Shown: positions 18,485 through 27,784 of the stretch, in pieces
Layout: the number at the start of each line of letters is the position of its first letter
Numbering within the stretch: the first letter of the stretch is position 1
DNA from: Rikenellaceae bacterium
Lineage (GTDB): Bacteria > Bacteroidota > Bacteroidia > Bacteroidales > Rikenellaceae
Assembly (NCBI GenBank): GCA_015059955.1
Contig: SUZK01000005.1
Coordinates: 62,001-126,000 of the forward strand
Reading direction: 5' to 3'
Length of the DNA stretch: 64,000 nucleotides
Translations under genes and position numbers: made by a program
The notes under the pieces: model-generated
The model's input: the letters and a program-made list of their open reading frames with translations, nothing else
Told to the model about the DNA's origin: nothing
Databases searched by the model: none

Positions 18485-19726
18485 CTAATCGTTTATAAGT
18501 TTACCCTTCAATACTATATCACGAATTACAGGGGTCTGGTGTGCATAGGGGAGGTACGCAAGTGATGGCAGAGGCTTCGTAATGTAGAAGTTAGCCACCT
18601 TGCCACGAGTAATAGAGCCATAGTCGCGGCTCTCACCCATAGCGCATGCCGAGTTGAGCGTTGCTGCGTTGAGTGCCTCGGCAGGTGTCATCTTCATCTT
18701 TATTGAGCCGAGCGACACCACAAAGCGCATATTGCCCGATGGTGCTGTGCCAGGGTTAAAGTCCGAGGCGAGAGCAACAGCCAAGCCCGCATCAATCATC
18801 TTACGTGCAGGCGGATATGTGATGCCGAGGAAGAAGGCGCAACCAGGCAACATCGTAGGCATTGTCTCCGAGCCACGCAATGCCTCAACCTGCTCGTCAC
18901 CCATAGACTCAAGGTGGTCAACAGAGAGGGCCTTATGCTCGACGCCAATCTCCACACCACCCGATACGGCGAGCTCGTTGGCATGAATCTTAGCACGCAT
19001 GCCATACTTAGCTCCCGTAGCCATAATCTTTGCAGTCTCCTCGACGGTGAAGAAGCCTCTATCGCAGAAGACATCGACAAAGTCGGCCAACCCCTCAGCA
19101 GCAACAGCAGGAATCATGTCGTTGCATACGTGGTCTACATACTCTGCCTGACGTCCCTTATAGGCGCGACCCACGGCGTGAGCACCGAGGAACGTAGCAC
19201 GCACGGCGATAGGCGACGTCTGACGAATACGGCGTATGACACGCAAAATCTTAAGCTCGTCTTCGAGCGTGAGACCGTAGCCCGACTTAATCTCCACAAG
19301 GCCTGTGCCCATGCGGATAATCTCGTTGACGCGCTCCATAGCCTGTCGGTATAGCTCATCCTCCGAGGTGTCGTGCAGGCGGTCTGCCGAGTTGAGGATG
19401 CCACCGCCGCGCTTGGCTATCTCCTCATACGACAAGCCGTTAATCTTGTCGAGGAACTCCTGCTCGCGGCTACCAGCATATACAATGTGTGTGTGCGAGT
19501 CGCAGAACGAGGGGAAGAGCCAGCCACCCTCGGCATCGAGAACCTCGCAGTTCTCGACGCTGGGTAGCGATTCCATCTTACCATAATCCTTGATACGCTC
19601 GCCATCGGTAAGCAGCCACGCATTCTCGAGCATGGCGATATCTGCCATCGCCTTACCCTCGACCTTGAGGCGGCCACTCTCGTCGATGCCGACGAGCATA
19701 CCTATATTCTTAACGAGCAAGCTCAT
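18485..19726 (-). CDS. hutI: Imidazolonepropionase
   Basis: Third enzyme of histidine degradation; hydrolyses imidazolonepropionate to N-formimidoyl-L-glutamate. 413 residues, amidohydrolase superfamily. Metal ligands are visible in FCDSHTHIVYAGSR (about 73-86), the His of FLGAHAVG, HANELAVSGG and the conserved Asp in LASDFNPGTAPSGNM. The 5' end overlaps the end of hutH by 17 bases, so translation is probably coupled. It is followed by the nitroreductase gene 7 bases after its stop. Confidence 0.97.
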   Translation of the reverse strand: MSLLVKNIGMLVGIDESGRLKVEGKAMADIAMLENAWLLTDGERIKDYGKMESLPSVENCEVLDAEGGWLFPSFCDSHTHIVYAGSREQEFLDKINGLSYEEIAKRGGGILNSADRLHDTSEDELYRQAMERVNEIIRMGTGLVEIKSGYGLTLEDELKILRVIRRIRQTSPIAVRATFLGAHAVGRAYKGRQAEYVDHVCNDMIPAVAAEGLADFVDVFCDRGFFTVEETAKIMATGAKYGMRAKIHANELAVSGGVEIGVEHKALSVDHLESMGDEQVEALRGSETMPTMLPGCAFFLGITYPPARKMIDAGLAVALASDFNPGTAPSGNMRFVVSLGSIKMKMTPAEALNAATLNSACAMGESRDYGSITRGKVANFYITKPLPSLAYLPYAHQTPVIRDIVLKGKLIND

Positions 19727-21209
19727 AGTCGTTGAGGAACTTTACAGATGTTGCGATATGTGGGTACATAACGGTATCGTTATCCACGAATGGCACAACC
19801 TTGCGGTATGCCTCGAACATAGCCTCAACGGCTGCCGACGAGCGAAGGTTGGTCATCTGGTGGCGGAACTCAAGAGCCTGTGCCGAGTTCATAAGCTCGA
19901 TGGCCAACACACGCTCGGTATTCTGCACAACCTTCCAGAGCTTAGTAGCGGCGTTAGAGCCCATACTTACGTGGTCCTCCTGACCCTGTGATGATGGGAT
20001 AGAGTCGCACGATGCTGGCCAGCACAAACCCTTAGACTGGCTCACGATAGATGCAGCGGTATACTGAGGAATCATGAAGCCTGAGTTAAGACCAGGGTTA
20101 GCAACGAGGAAGTTAGGCAAGTTGCGCGCGCCTGAGATAAGCTTATAGGTACGACGCTCCGAGATATTACCAAGCTCCGCAACGGCAATAGCCAAGAAGT
20201 CCATAGCTACGGCGATAGGCTGGCCGTGGAAGTTACCTGCCGAGATTACCTCGTCGGTGTCAGGGAATACTGTTGGGTTGTCGGTAGCCGAGTTAATCTC
20301 GGTCTCAAGCACCGATGCGACGTATGCTATGGTATCCTTCGATGCGCCATGTACCTGAGGTATGCAGCGGAACGAGTATGGATCCTGAACATGCTGCTTA
20401 GGCTGCTGGCCAATCTGGCTGCCTGTCAATATCTCGCGGAAGTTACGCGCTGTCTCAATCTGTCCGTTGTGAGGACGGATGGCGTGTACGTTGTGCTCGA
20501 ATGGCTCCATGCGGCCATCGAAAGCGTCGAGTGACATAGCACCTACGTAATCAGCCCAACGGCTGAGGCGCTGTGCGTTGATAAGCGAGTAGACGCCATA
20601 TGCCGACATAAACTGAGTACCATTCAACAGCGCAAGGCCCTCCTTAGAGCAGAGAGTGATAGGCTCCCATCCCATCTTCTCCATCATAACCTTACCCTCG
20701 ACAACCTCACCGTCAATCTCCACGTGGCCGAGGCCCAAGAGTGGAAGGCACATGTGTGCAAGTGGCGAGAGGTCACCCGAAGCACCAAGTGAGCCCTGCT
20801 CATATACTACGGGGATGATGTTATTGTTGAACATCTCGATAAGACGCTCTACGGTGATGAGCTGCACGCCCGAGTGGCCATAAGACAGCGACTGCACCTT
20901 GAGCAAAATCATAAGACGTGCTATCTCCGATGGCACACGCTGACCTGTACCGCAAGCGTGTGACATCATAAGGTTCTTCTGAAGCTGCGATAGGCCCTCC
21001 TTCTCTACTGAGATGTTGCACAACGAGCCGAAGCCAGTGGTAACACCATAGATAGGACGACCAGCATCCTCCATCTTCTTATCGAGATACTCGCGGCACT
21101 TGTTGATACGCGCCTTAGCATCCTCGCTCAAAGCGAGTTTATAGCCTTTGGTTAAAATCTCCTCTACGCGAGCAATAGTCAAACGCTCAGCACTAATATA
21201 ATGAATCAT
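19710..21209 (-). CDS. hutH: Histidine ammonia-lyase
   Basis: First enzyme of the pathway; removes ammonia from histidine to give trans-urocanate. 499 residues. The self-forming MIO cofactor triad Ala-Ser-Gly is at 143-145 in QGSLGASGDLSPLAHM, almost the textbook position. Other family blocks: YGVTTGFGSL (54-63), QDPYSFRCIPQVHGA and SSQGQEDHVSMGSNA. ATG at 21209 lies 5 bases after the hutU stop codon, and the 3' end overlaps hutI. Confidence 0.98.
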   Translation of the reverse strand: MIHYISAERLTIARVEEILTKGYKLALSEDAKARINKCREYLDKKMEDAGRPIYGVTTGFGSLCNISVEKEGLSQLQKNLMMSHACGTGQRVPSEIARLMILLKVQSLSYGHSGVQLITVERLIEMFNNNIIPVVYEQGSLGASGDLSPLAHMCLPLLGLGHVEIDGEVVEGKVMMEKMGWEPITLCSKEGLALLNGTQFMSAYGVYSLINAQRLSRWADYVGAMSLDAFDGRMEPFEHNVHAIRPHNGQIETARNFREILTGSQIGQQPKQHVQDPYSFRCIPQVHGASKDTIAYVASVLETEINSATDNPTVFPDTDEVISAGNFHGQPIAVAMDFLAIAVAELGNISERRTYKLISGARNLPNFLVANPGLNSGFMIPQYTAASIVSQSKGLCWPASCDSIPSSQGQEDHVSMGSNAATKLWKVVQNTERVLAIELMNSAQALEFRHQMTNLRSSAAVEAMFEAYRKVVPFVDNDTVMYPHIATSVKFLNDYELAR

Positions 21210-21214
21210 TGTTG

Positions 21215-23230
21215 TTACTTATTTTCGTTATATACCTTGTTAATTAGCTCCATATCTGCGAGGTTAGGCAGAGTAACCTTGAGAAGTGGTGTGCGCTCCA
21301 TCTCGCGCTTGATGGCGAACATAGCGCCCTCGTTACGTGCCCAGCTACGACGTGCAATACCGTTGTTCACGTCCCAGAGCAACATCTCCTCGATGTGGCG
21401 TGCTGAGTCCGCAGAGCCGTCGATGACCATACCGAAGCCACCATTCATAACCTCGCCCCAGCCTACGCCACCGCCGTTGTGGATAGACACCCATGTAGCG
21501 CCACGGAACGAGTCGCCAATGACGTTGTGTACTGCCATGTCGGCGCAGAACTGCGAGCCGTCATAGATGTTCGATGTCTCACGATATGGTGAGTCGGTAC
21601 CCGATACGTCGTGGTGGTCACGACCAAGCACGATAGGTGCCGAAATCTCGCCTCGCTTAATAGCCTCGTTAAATGCGAGGGCAATGCGTGTACGACCCTC
21701 CGAGTCGGCATAGAGGATACGCGCCTGTGAGCCTACTACGAGCTTGTTCTGCATAGCCTCACGAATCCAGTGTAGGTTATCTGCGAGCTGACCCTGAATC
21801 TCGGCGGGTGCCTCCTTGAGCATGGCGTCGAGCACCTCGGCAGCAATGCGGTCCGAGGCGATGAGGTCCTCCTCCTTGCCCGATGTACATACCCAACGGA
21901 ATGGACCAAAGCCATAGTCGAAGAACATAGGACCCATGATATCCTGAACGTATGATGGATAGCGGAACTTGCCATTCTCACCCATGATGTCGGCACCGGC
22001 ACGCGACGACTCCAAGAGGAAGGCGTTGCCGTAGTCGAAGAAGTACATGCCACGCGCTGTGAGCTTGTTGATGGCAGCCACATGGCGACGCAATGACTCG
22101 CGTACGCACTCGTGGAAGCGCTCTGGCTCCTCGGCCATCATGCGGTTAGACTCCTCGTATGAATATCCTACGGGGTAGTAGCCACCAGCCCATGGGTTAT
22201 GTAGCGATGTCTGGTCTGAGCCGAGGTCTACGTTGATATCCTCCTCGGCGAGACGCTCCCAGAGGTCAACGACATTGCCCACGTATGCGAACGAGATAAC
22301 CTCCTTATTCTCCACAGCCTGCTTAACACGTGGGATAAGCTCGTCGAGTGATGAGTAGAGCTCATCCACCCAACCCTGATTGTGGCGCTTCTCGGCAGCT
22401 GCGATGTTTACCTCGGCGGTGATGCTCACAACACCCGAGATGTTACCTGCCTTAGGCTGTGCGCCTGACATACCACCGAGACCTGCCGTTACGAACAACA
22501 TACCACGAAGGTCCTTCTGACCTGGCTTCATGCGCTTGCGTGCAGCGTTCATAACGGTAATTGTTGTGCCATGCACGATACCCTGAGGGCCGATATACAT
22601 GTATGAGCCAGCAGTCATCTGGCCATACTGCGATACGCCCATAGCGTTGAAACGCTCCCAATCATCCTGTGACGAGTGGTTAGGGATTACCATACCGTTG
22701 GTCACGATAACACGTGGTGCATCCTTATGTGATGGGAAAAGGCCGAGTGGGTGACCAGAGTACATAACAAGGGTCTGCTCGTCGGTCATCTCAGCAAGGT
22801 ACTTCATAGCGAGGCGATACTGCGCCCAGTTCTGGAATACCGCACCGTTACCACCATAGGTGATAAGCTCGTGAGGGTGCTGTGCCACAGCCTTGTCGAG
22901 GTTGTTCTGTATCATGAGCATAATGGCTGCTGCCTGACGAGAGCGTGCTGGATACTCGTCAATCGAGCGAGCATACATCTCATAGTCGGGGCGTAGGCGG
23001 TACATATATATACGGCCATAGCGCTTCAGCTCATCGAGAAACTCGGGAGCAAGCTCTGCGTGGTGCTTCTCAGGGAAGTAACGTAGGGCATTTGCCAAGG
23101 CGAGCTTCTTCTCCTCATCTGTAAGGATATCCTTACGCTTAGGTGCATGGTTGGCACTTGGGTCGTAGGCCTTAGGCGCGGGCAATGGGTCGGGGATACC
23201 AGCTAAAATATCTTTCTGAAAATCGGTCAT
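21215..23230 (-). CDS. hutU: Urocanate hydratase
   Basis: Second enzyme of the pathway; adds water to urocanate to form imidazolonepropionate using a tightly bound NAD. 671 residues, about 110 longer than the roughly 555-residue Pseudomonas enzyme and typical of the longer class. Conserved blocks include LVMYSGHPLGLFPSHKDAPR, TAGLGGMSGAQPKAGNI, SDQTSLHNPWAGGYYPVGYS, FGFGPFRWVCTSG and the C-terminal GVGWGEVMNGGFGMVIDG. It lies between ftcD (23 bases upstream) and hutH (5 bases downstream). Confidence 0.97.
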   Translation of the reverse strand: MTDFQKDILAGIPDPLPAPKAYDPSANHAPKRKDILTDEEKKLALANALRYFPEKHHAELAPEFLDELKRYGRIYMYRLRPDYEMYARSIDEYPARSRQAAAIMLMIQNNLDKAVAQHPHELITYGGNGAVFQNWAQYRLAMKYLAEMTDEQTLVMYSGHPLGLFPSHKDAPRVIVTNGMVIPNHSSQDDWERFNAMGVSQYGQMTAGSYMYIGPQGIVHGTTITVMNAARKRMKPGQKDLRGMLFVTAGLGGMSGAQPKAGNISGVVSITAEVNIAAAEKRHNQGWVDELYSSLDELIPRVKQAVENKEVISFAYVGNVVDLWERLAEEDINVDLGSDQTSLHNPWAGGYYPVGYSYEESNRMMAEEPERFHECVRESLRRHVAAINKLTARGMYFFDYGNAFLLESSRAGADIMGENGKFRYPSYVQDIMGPMFFDYGFGPFRWVCTSGKEEDLIASDRIAAEVLDAMLKEAPAEIQGQLADNLHWIREAMQNKLVVGSQARILYADSEGRTRIALAFNEAIKRGEISAPIVLGRDHHDVSGTDSPYRETSNIYDGSQFCADMAVHNVIGDSFRGATWVSIHNGGGVGWGEVMNGGFGMVIDGSADSARHIEEMLLWDVNNGIARRSWARNEGAMFAIKREMERTPLLKVTLPNLADMELINKVYNENK

Positions 23231-23253
23231 ATTATAGAAATTTTAGGTCGTTA

Positions 23254-24960
23254 TTACTTTATCTTGCTCTCAACAACTGCGAGAATCTCAGCCTCAGCCC
23301 TCTGTGCTGCTGCCTGAATCTCCTCAGCCTCCTTAACGAGGGCATCAGCTACGGCACGGTCCTTCAAGCCTGCGGCGTTAATCTTAACGTTGAGACATGC
23401 TCCCATCACTGCTGAGCGTGCAGCCAAAGCGCCTACACCAGCATCAGATACCGAGTTAGGGTTACCCTCCTCAGCCATGGCACGTACGACGTCGAATGCC
23501 TTGAACGCAGCCTTCATAGTGCGCAAAGGCACCTGTGTAGCGTAGAGCGTTGCAGCCTCCATAGCCTCGGCACGTGCAGCCTTCTCCTCGTCTGTCGACT
23601 TAGGCATGCCGAAGACATCCATAATCTTGTTGAACGCCGCTGTATCCTCATCTACAAGGTATAGCAACTCGTTCATTACTGCCATGCCGTTGTCTGCCCA
23701 GTTAGAGAAGTACTCCCACTTATCATCCCAGCCAGCCTTGTGTGACGATAGGTTGGCAACCATAGTACCGAGGGCAGCGGCCAAGGCACCCATGTATGCC
23801 GAGATAGAGCCACCACCAGGTGCTGGAGACTCGCTCGCTGTCTCCTCCGCGAAACCTGTGCAGGTCATGTCTACGAGCTTCTTAACGCCCTTCTGCTCCT
23901 CAGCCTCAAGGATGTACTCTACGACCTTCTCGTCGGGGTTGAATGGCTTGAGGTTACCAAGACCCATCGACTCGATAGCGATACGCACAAGCTCGCGCTC
24001 AGGAAGACCTGTCGAGCGGTTCTGCTTGCGTAGGAAGTGACGACCAGCATCTACCAATGCGCTCTTAGGCACAAGACCTACAATCTCGGCACCCGTCACG
24101 CGCACGCCACGTGCATCAGCAGCACGGCATACCTCGTCGAAGGCGGCGTGAAGAGGCGTAATCGAGAGGTTGGTCATATTCATAGATACCTGAGCAATGC
24201 CATACTCCTCGATGAACCAGCCGATAGCCTTGCAGGCCTTCAATGTACCTGGCTTCATCACTGGGTTGCCATTCTCATCCTTGATAATCTTACCTGTGAT
24301 AGGGTTACCCTCACGCATAGGACGACCCTTCTCGCGCACGTCGAACGCGATGGCGTTGGCACGACGTGTCGATGTGGTGTTGAGGTTGTAGTTTACAGCC
24401 ACGAGGAAGTCACGTGCACCTACGGCAGTAGCACCTGTCTTTGCCACGCCCTCGTCATATGGACGAGCACCGAAGTCGGGCTTGCGCACAGCATCCATCA
24501 TCTTCTCTGGCAACGCCTCATACTCACCTGCGCGGCATACAGCGAGGTTGCGACGCTCAGGGGTGAAGGCAGCAGCCTCATAGCAATATGTAGGAACGTT
24601 CACCTCCTCAGCAATACGCTTTGCAAGGGCACGTGCCAACTCGGTGCACTCCTCCAACGTGATGCCCGATACGGGGATAAGAGGACATACGTCACAAGCT
24701 CCCATGCGAGGGTGAGCACCCTTGTGCTGACGCATGTCGATAAGCTCGGTAGCGCGCTTGATGGCAGCCACGGCGGCGTTGCACACTGCCTCAGGCTCAC
24801 CTACGAAGGTTACCACGGTACGGTTTGTAGCCTCACCTGGGTCTACGTCCAAGAGCTTCACGCCCTTTGCAGCCTCGATAACATCGGTAATCTGCTTGAT
24901 GGTCTCCATGTTGCGGCCCTCAGAGAAGTTAGGCACGCACTCGATAATTCTTTTCTGCAT
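23254..24960 (-). CDS. ftcD: Bifunctional glutamate formimidoyltransferase / cyclodeaminase
   Basis: Transfers the formimidoyl group from formimidoylglutamate to tetrahydrofolate and then deaminates it to methenyl-THF, giving glutamate and a one-carbon unit. 568 residues, the size of the fused enzyme. Residues 1 to about 300 are the transferase (IECVPNFSEGRNMETI, HKGAHPRMGACDVCPLIPVS); about 360-568 is the cyclodeaminase (PAPGGGSISAYMGALAAALG). First gene of ftcD-hutU-hutH-hutI-nitroreductase, so the pathway is complete and uses folate instead of a HutG/HutF route. The 55 bases upstream lack a TAnnTTTG box. Confidence 0.97.
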   Translation of the reverse strand: MQKRIIECVPNFSEGRNMETIKQITDVIEAAKGVKLLDVDPGEATNRTVVTFVGEPEAVCNAAVAAIKRATELIDMRQHKGAHPRMGACDVCPLIPVSGITLEECTELARALAKRIAEEVNVPTYCYEAAAFTPERRNLAVCRAGEYEALPEKMMDAVRKPDFGARPYDEGVAKTGATAVGARDFLVAVNYNLNTTSTRRANAIAFDVREKGRPMREGNPITGKIIKDENGNPVMKPGTLKACKAIGWFIEEYGIAQVSMNMTNLSITPLHAAFDEVCRAADARGVRVTGAEIVGLVPKSALVDAGRHFLRKQNRSTGLPERELVRIAIESMGLGNLKPFNPDEKVVEYILEAEEQKGVKKLVDMTCTGFAEETASESPAPGGGSISAYMGALAAALGTMVANLSSHKAGWDDKWEYFSNWADNGMAVMNELLYLVDEDTAAFNKIMDVFGMPKSTDEEKAARAEAMEAATLYATQVPLRTMKAAFKAFDVVRAMAEEGNPNSVSDAGVGALAARSAVMGACLNVKINAAGLKDRAVADALVKEAEEIQAAAQRAEAEILAVVESKIK

Positions 24961-25015
24961 GATAAGTTATATTTTGTTTGTATTTGTATATTGTCGATAT
25001 TTCGATTGATATATG

Positions 25016-25140
25016 TTTAATTGTCAGAAGGGGTTAGATTTGGAGATTTGTCGCAGTCTGAAAAAGCGGAGTTTACTTGACGTAAATGAGCATTTTTCAG
25101 ACAAGCAAAGCTTCGAAGATAGCCCCTTATCACAATTAAA
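25016..25140. repeat. Family A palindromic element, full copy (A5)
   Basis: Complete 125-base copy. The interior is nearly identical to A2 (3438), but the outer arms are TTTAATTGT and ACAATTAAA instead of the TTTTGTTGT type, and they pair perfectly. The right arm contains the stop codon (TAA on the minus strand, 25136-25138) of the Dabb gene. Internal loop GCGGA/GAGCA; apex GTTTACTTGACGTAAAT. Confidence 0.8.
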
Positions 25141-25435
25141 CCTCGTAGTCGACATCCACTCGCTCCAGTCGTCGACTCTTACAATAGTCGCTAATTACAA
25201 CGTGTAGGGGATTTACCTTGTATGCCTCCATGGCCTCCCATGTTGGGAAGTCGGCGGTGAGCACCGCGTCGAATGATGAGGCCGTCTCCTTAATGTTGAT
25301 GCCAACCTCAGCACGTAACAATCCATCAATCTTGCCATTAAGCGCCTCAAGGCGGCTCTTCATCTCCTGAGCTATCTGCTGTGGTGTCTCCTCCAAATCG
25401 CGACGAAACTTCCACATTACGATGTGACGTATCAT
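25136..25435 (-). CDS. Dabb (stress-responsive A/B barrel) domain protein
   Basis: A 99-residue single-domain protein starting MIRHIVMWKFRRD, the usual opening of Dabb proteins, with the later SFDAVLTADFPTWEAMEAYKV segment typical of the fold. Function of the family is not well known; dimeric ferredoxin-like barrel. The upstream ATG at 25465 would add ten residues but lies about where transcription should begin, given the TATATTTG box at 25467-25474, so ATG 25435 is chosen. The stop codon sits inside a family A element. Confidence 0.85.
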   Translation of the reverse strand: MIRHIVMWKFRRDLEETPQQIAQEMKSRLEALNGKIDGLLRAEVGINIKETASSFDAVLTADFPTWEAMEAYKVNPLHVVISDYCKSRRLERVDVDYEV

Positions 25436-25466
25436 AGTCGAAAATTTAGTTTTAGGTTCAATCATA

Positions 25467-25474
25467 CAAATATA
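25467..25474 (-). promoter_or_regulatory. Dabb gene promoter -7 box
   Basis: TATATTTG on the minus strand. Its position, 2 bases from the ATG at 25465, argues that the true start codon is the downstream ATG at 25435. No clear -33 TTG. Confidence 0.55.
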
Positions 25475-25625
25475 CGAATTATTTTATAAATAAGTACGCG
25501 CGAGGGCATATTTTTCATCCATTCCCCAATTTAATATTGTTCATCGCCGAGTGGACTTCGAAGGATTACACCTCTGTTAGGGGGGGCATATTGCATTTTA
25601 CTCTTCGCCAATTGCTAATCGACAT

Positions 25626-25668
25626 AAAAAAGCTCTCCTCGCGCCCAAAAGCGAGGAGAGAGAATAAA
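25626..25668 (-). terminator. Terminator of the kinase-Lcl gene
   Basis: CTCTCCTCGC (25633-25642) and GCGAGGAGAG (25651-25660) form a perfect 10-base stem with an 8-base loop; on the minus strand it is followed by CTTTTTTATG. The rest of 25475-25625 shows nothing I can assign. Confidence 0.85.
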
Positions 25669-25697
25669 ACTGCGGTCGCAACCGACAAGCCTAAACC

Positions 25698-27191
25698 TTA
25701 AAAAGCGTAGATGGCGCGCACATAGACGTTGGCGTCCTTATAGTAGCCGCCGGTGTAGCCACTGCCCATATTGACACCCCACGCGCAGAATTTATCATTC
25801 TCTGTTGACGACCAATATATTGCATCCGAAATCAAATTACCTTTAAGTTTAGTACCATATTTCTCCAAAGCTGGATTAATCTTAGACTTATTGATGTATA
25901 TAGTCTTTAACTCCTCAACAGCCGGCAGATACCAACCATCACCCTTTGCCCGACACCACTTGGCGGCATTGAAAAATTCGCTATCGCCACGAGCCATCAA
26001 CTTATCGGTATTTGCCTTGCCATCGTGCTTGTTAAATACCCCAGTTGACGAGCCTCCGCTTGAGGAGAAAAACCCAGACTTAACACGCGAATCCCAGGCA
26101 AGTTGAGCCTCATCCAGCGACACAATCTTTCCATGGCGACCGCCATCCCAAACCTGAAAGACAACGCCCTCCACACCATTCTCGTTATAATAGTCGCCAA
26201 CATTGTATGTACGAGTGGGGGCAAATCGCGTTCTCTCATCATCGGCACTTATGCCTGTGGCCTCCGATTCAACGATTGGTGTAATCACCACATCGTCAGG
26301 ATGTGCAGTGCCACCGCCATCAAGCAGCAACATGAACTCCTTGATTGAGTGCGGTCTATTTTTGCGTTTGTCCTCCATTGAACGTACGATAGCCGTACGA
26401 ACACTAACCGAGAGGTGTGCGGGGAGTGCGGGAAGTCCATCATCGGCCACATCGGCAGCCTCAGGAGGCACGCTACCCGTAACCAAGTAGTACAACGTTG
26501 CACCCAAAGAGTAGATATCAGTTTCAGGCGAGAAGGTGCTAACGCCACCCTGCTTATACTGCTCCATAGGTGCGAAGCCGTGGCTTATACCTACGGGTGT
26601 TGTCGATGTCGCCTCGCCGCTCTTCGCATCGTAGTGTTTCGACAGGCCAAAGTCTATCAATATGGGGCGGTTATCCTTCGAGCGCACCATAACGTTTCCG
26701 GGCTTAACATCGAGGTGCATAATCTGCTGTGCGTGAATATGCTCCAAGGCCAATGCCACTTGCCTAATATACTGAACAGCAGCATCTTCAGCCAATGCGC
26801 CATCTCGTTTTACAATAGCACTCAGCGACTCGCCTTCGACATACTCCATTACGTAGTACGCCGTATTATTCTCCTCGAAGGCATCGTGGATATGTATAAT
26901 ATTGGGGTGGTCGAGGGCTGCGATAGTCTGGGCCTCCTTGATAAACTTGGTCTTGAAGCGCTCCATATTATCGGTAAACTCCAGTGACGAGATGCGAACG
27001 CCACTACTATCGCCCTCACGACTATAATAGCCCTTAGGAAAAAACTCCTTGATGCAGACCTTGCGCTTGGTCATTACCTGCTCGGCAAGATAGGTGATGC
27101 CGAAGCCTCCTTGACCAAGGGTCTCAAGAATACGATAGCGGCCACCTTGCAGATTGGTGTTGGGTTGTAGGGTGTTTATTGCAGTGCTCAT
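25698..27191 (-). CDS. Serine/threonine protein kinase fused to Lcl-like C-terminal domain
   Basis: 497 residues from the ATG at 27191. The Hanks-type kinase domain spans about 20-300: glycine loop GQGGFG (26-31), catalytic Lys48 in CIKEFF, HLDVKPGN (159-166, with Leu in place of Arg of HRD), DFG at 180-182 and APMEQY. No membrane segment follows. After a short linker (about 310-335), residues from TYNVGDYYNENGVEG onward resemble the Lcl/DUF1566 C-terminal domain (WCRAKGDGWYLPAVEELKTI, IYWSSTEN). That domain is usually on exported proteins, so its pairing with a cytoplasmic kinase is odd; it may be a sensing or protein-binding fold. Upstream in-frame codons to 27257 precede the promoter and are unlikely to be translated. 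Confidence 0.88.
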   Translation of the reverse strand: MSTAINTLQPNTNLQGGRYRILETLGQGGFGITYLAEQVMTKRKVCIKEFFPKGYYSREGDSSGVRISSLEFTDNMERFKTKFIKEAQTIAALDHPNIIHIHDAFEENNTAYYVMEYVEGESLSAIVKRDGALAEDAAVQYIRQVALALEHIHAQQIMHLDVKPGNVMVRSKDNRPILIDFGLSKHYDAKSGEATSTTPVGISHGFAPMEQYKQGGVSTFSPETDIYSLGATLYYLVTGSVPPEAADVADDGLPALPAHLSVSVRTAIVRSMEDKRKNRPHSIKEFMLLLDGGGTAHPDDVVITPIVESEATGISADDERTRFAPTRTYNVGDYYNENGVEGVVFQVWDGGRHGKIVSLDEAQLAWDSRVKSGFFSSSGGSSTGVFNKHDGKANTDKLMARGDSEFFNAAKWCRAKGDGWYLPAVEELKTIYINKSKINPALEKYGTKLKGNLISDAIYWSSTENDKFCAWGVNMGSGYTGGYYKDANVYVRAIYAF

Positions 27192-27213
27192 AGATTTGTT
27201 CGCGTTTATCACA

Positions 27214-27243
27214 CAAAAGTAGCAAAAATATTTTGCTCTACAA
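27214..27243 (-). promoter_or_regulatory. Kinase-Lcl gene promoter
   Basis: Minus-strand -7 TACTTTTG (27214-27221) and -33 TTG (27241-27243) with 19-base spacer, about 23 bases before the ATG at 27191. This supports the chosen start. Confidence 0.8.
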
Positions 27244-27292
27244 AAAGTTATAGGCAATTAATATCAGCATCGTCATTTTATCCGTTTATATA

Positions 27293-27322
27293 TTGTTATT
27301 ATCATTTTTTTCAGTACATTTG
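27293..27322 (+). promoter_or_regulatory. nfeD-SPFH operon promoter
   Basis: -33 TTG at 27293-27295 and -7 TACATTTG at 27315-27322, 19-base spacer, 35 bases before the NfeD ATG. Divergent from the kinase promoter. Confidence 0.8.
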
Positions 27323-27356
27323 TAATGTCTTACTTATAAAAAAATACAACATATTT

Positions 27357-27782
27357 ATGACACCTGTATATATTTGGCTTATCGTAGCACTACTTCTCTT
27401 CATTGTCGAGCTAATGACCTCCGGCTTTGCTGTCATCTGCCTCTCGATAGGCGCGGCGGGTGGAGCTATCGCCGCCCTCATAACAGATAGCATTGAGATA
27501 CAGCTACTAACGTTTGCTGTGGTATCACTGCTCGCCATTGCCGCAGTACGTCCCGTTCTCAAGCGCACCTTTATGCGTGGCGAGAAGGTACGCACCAATG
27601 CCGATGCTATGATTGGTCGTCGCGGTGTGGCCTGCGCAACTATCGACGATGACGAGGGTCGTGTGATGATTGATGGTGTCGACTGGAAGGCGCGCTCGGA
27701 GAGTGGTGAGCGCATAGAGAAGGGCACGAAGGTCGTAGTTGTGAAGATGGAGAGTATCATATTAATCGTTAAACCTATTTAA
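27357..27782 (+). CDS. NfeD-like membrane protein
   Basis: A 141-residue short NfeD protein: two or three hydrophobic segments in residues 1-65 (IWLIVALLLFIVELMTSGFA, LLTFAVVSLLAIAAVRPVL) and a C-terminal OB-fold-type domain (about 80-141, NADAMIGRRGVACATIDDDE). Short NfeD proteins lack the protease domain of long forms and are found next to SPFH proteins, with which they are thought to act in membrane microdomains. The SPFH gene follows after 2 bases, fitting this pairing. Confidence 0.9.
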   Translation: MTPVYIWLIVALLLFIVELMTSGFAVICLSIGAAGGAIAALITDSIEIQLLTFAVVSLLAIAAVRPVLKRTFMRGEKVRTNADAMIGRRGVACATIDDDEGRVMIDGVDWKARSESGERIEKGTKVVVVKMESIILIVKPI

Positions 27783-27784
27783 TT

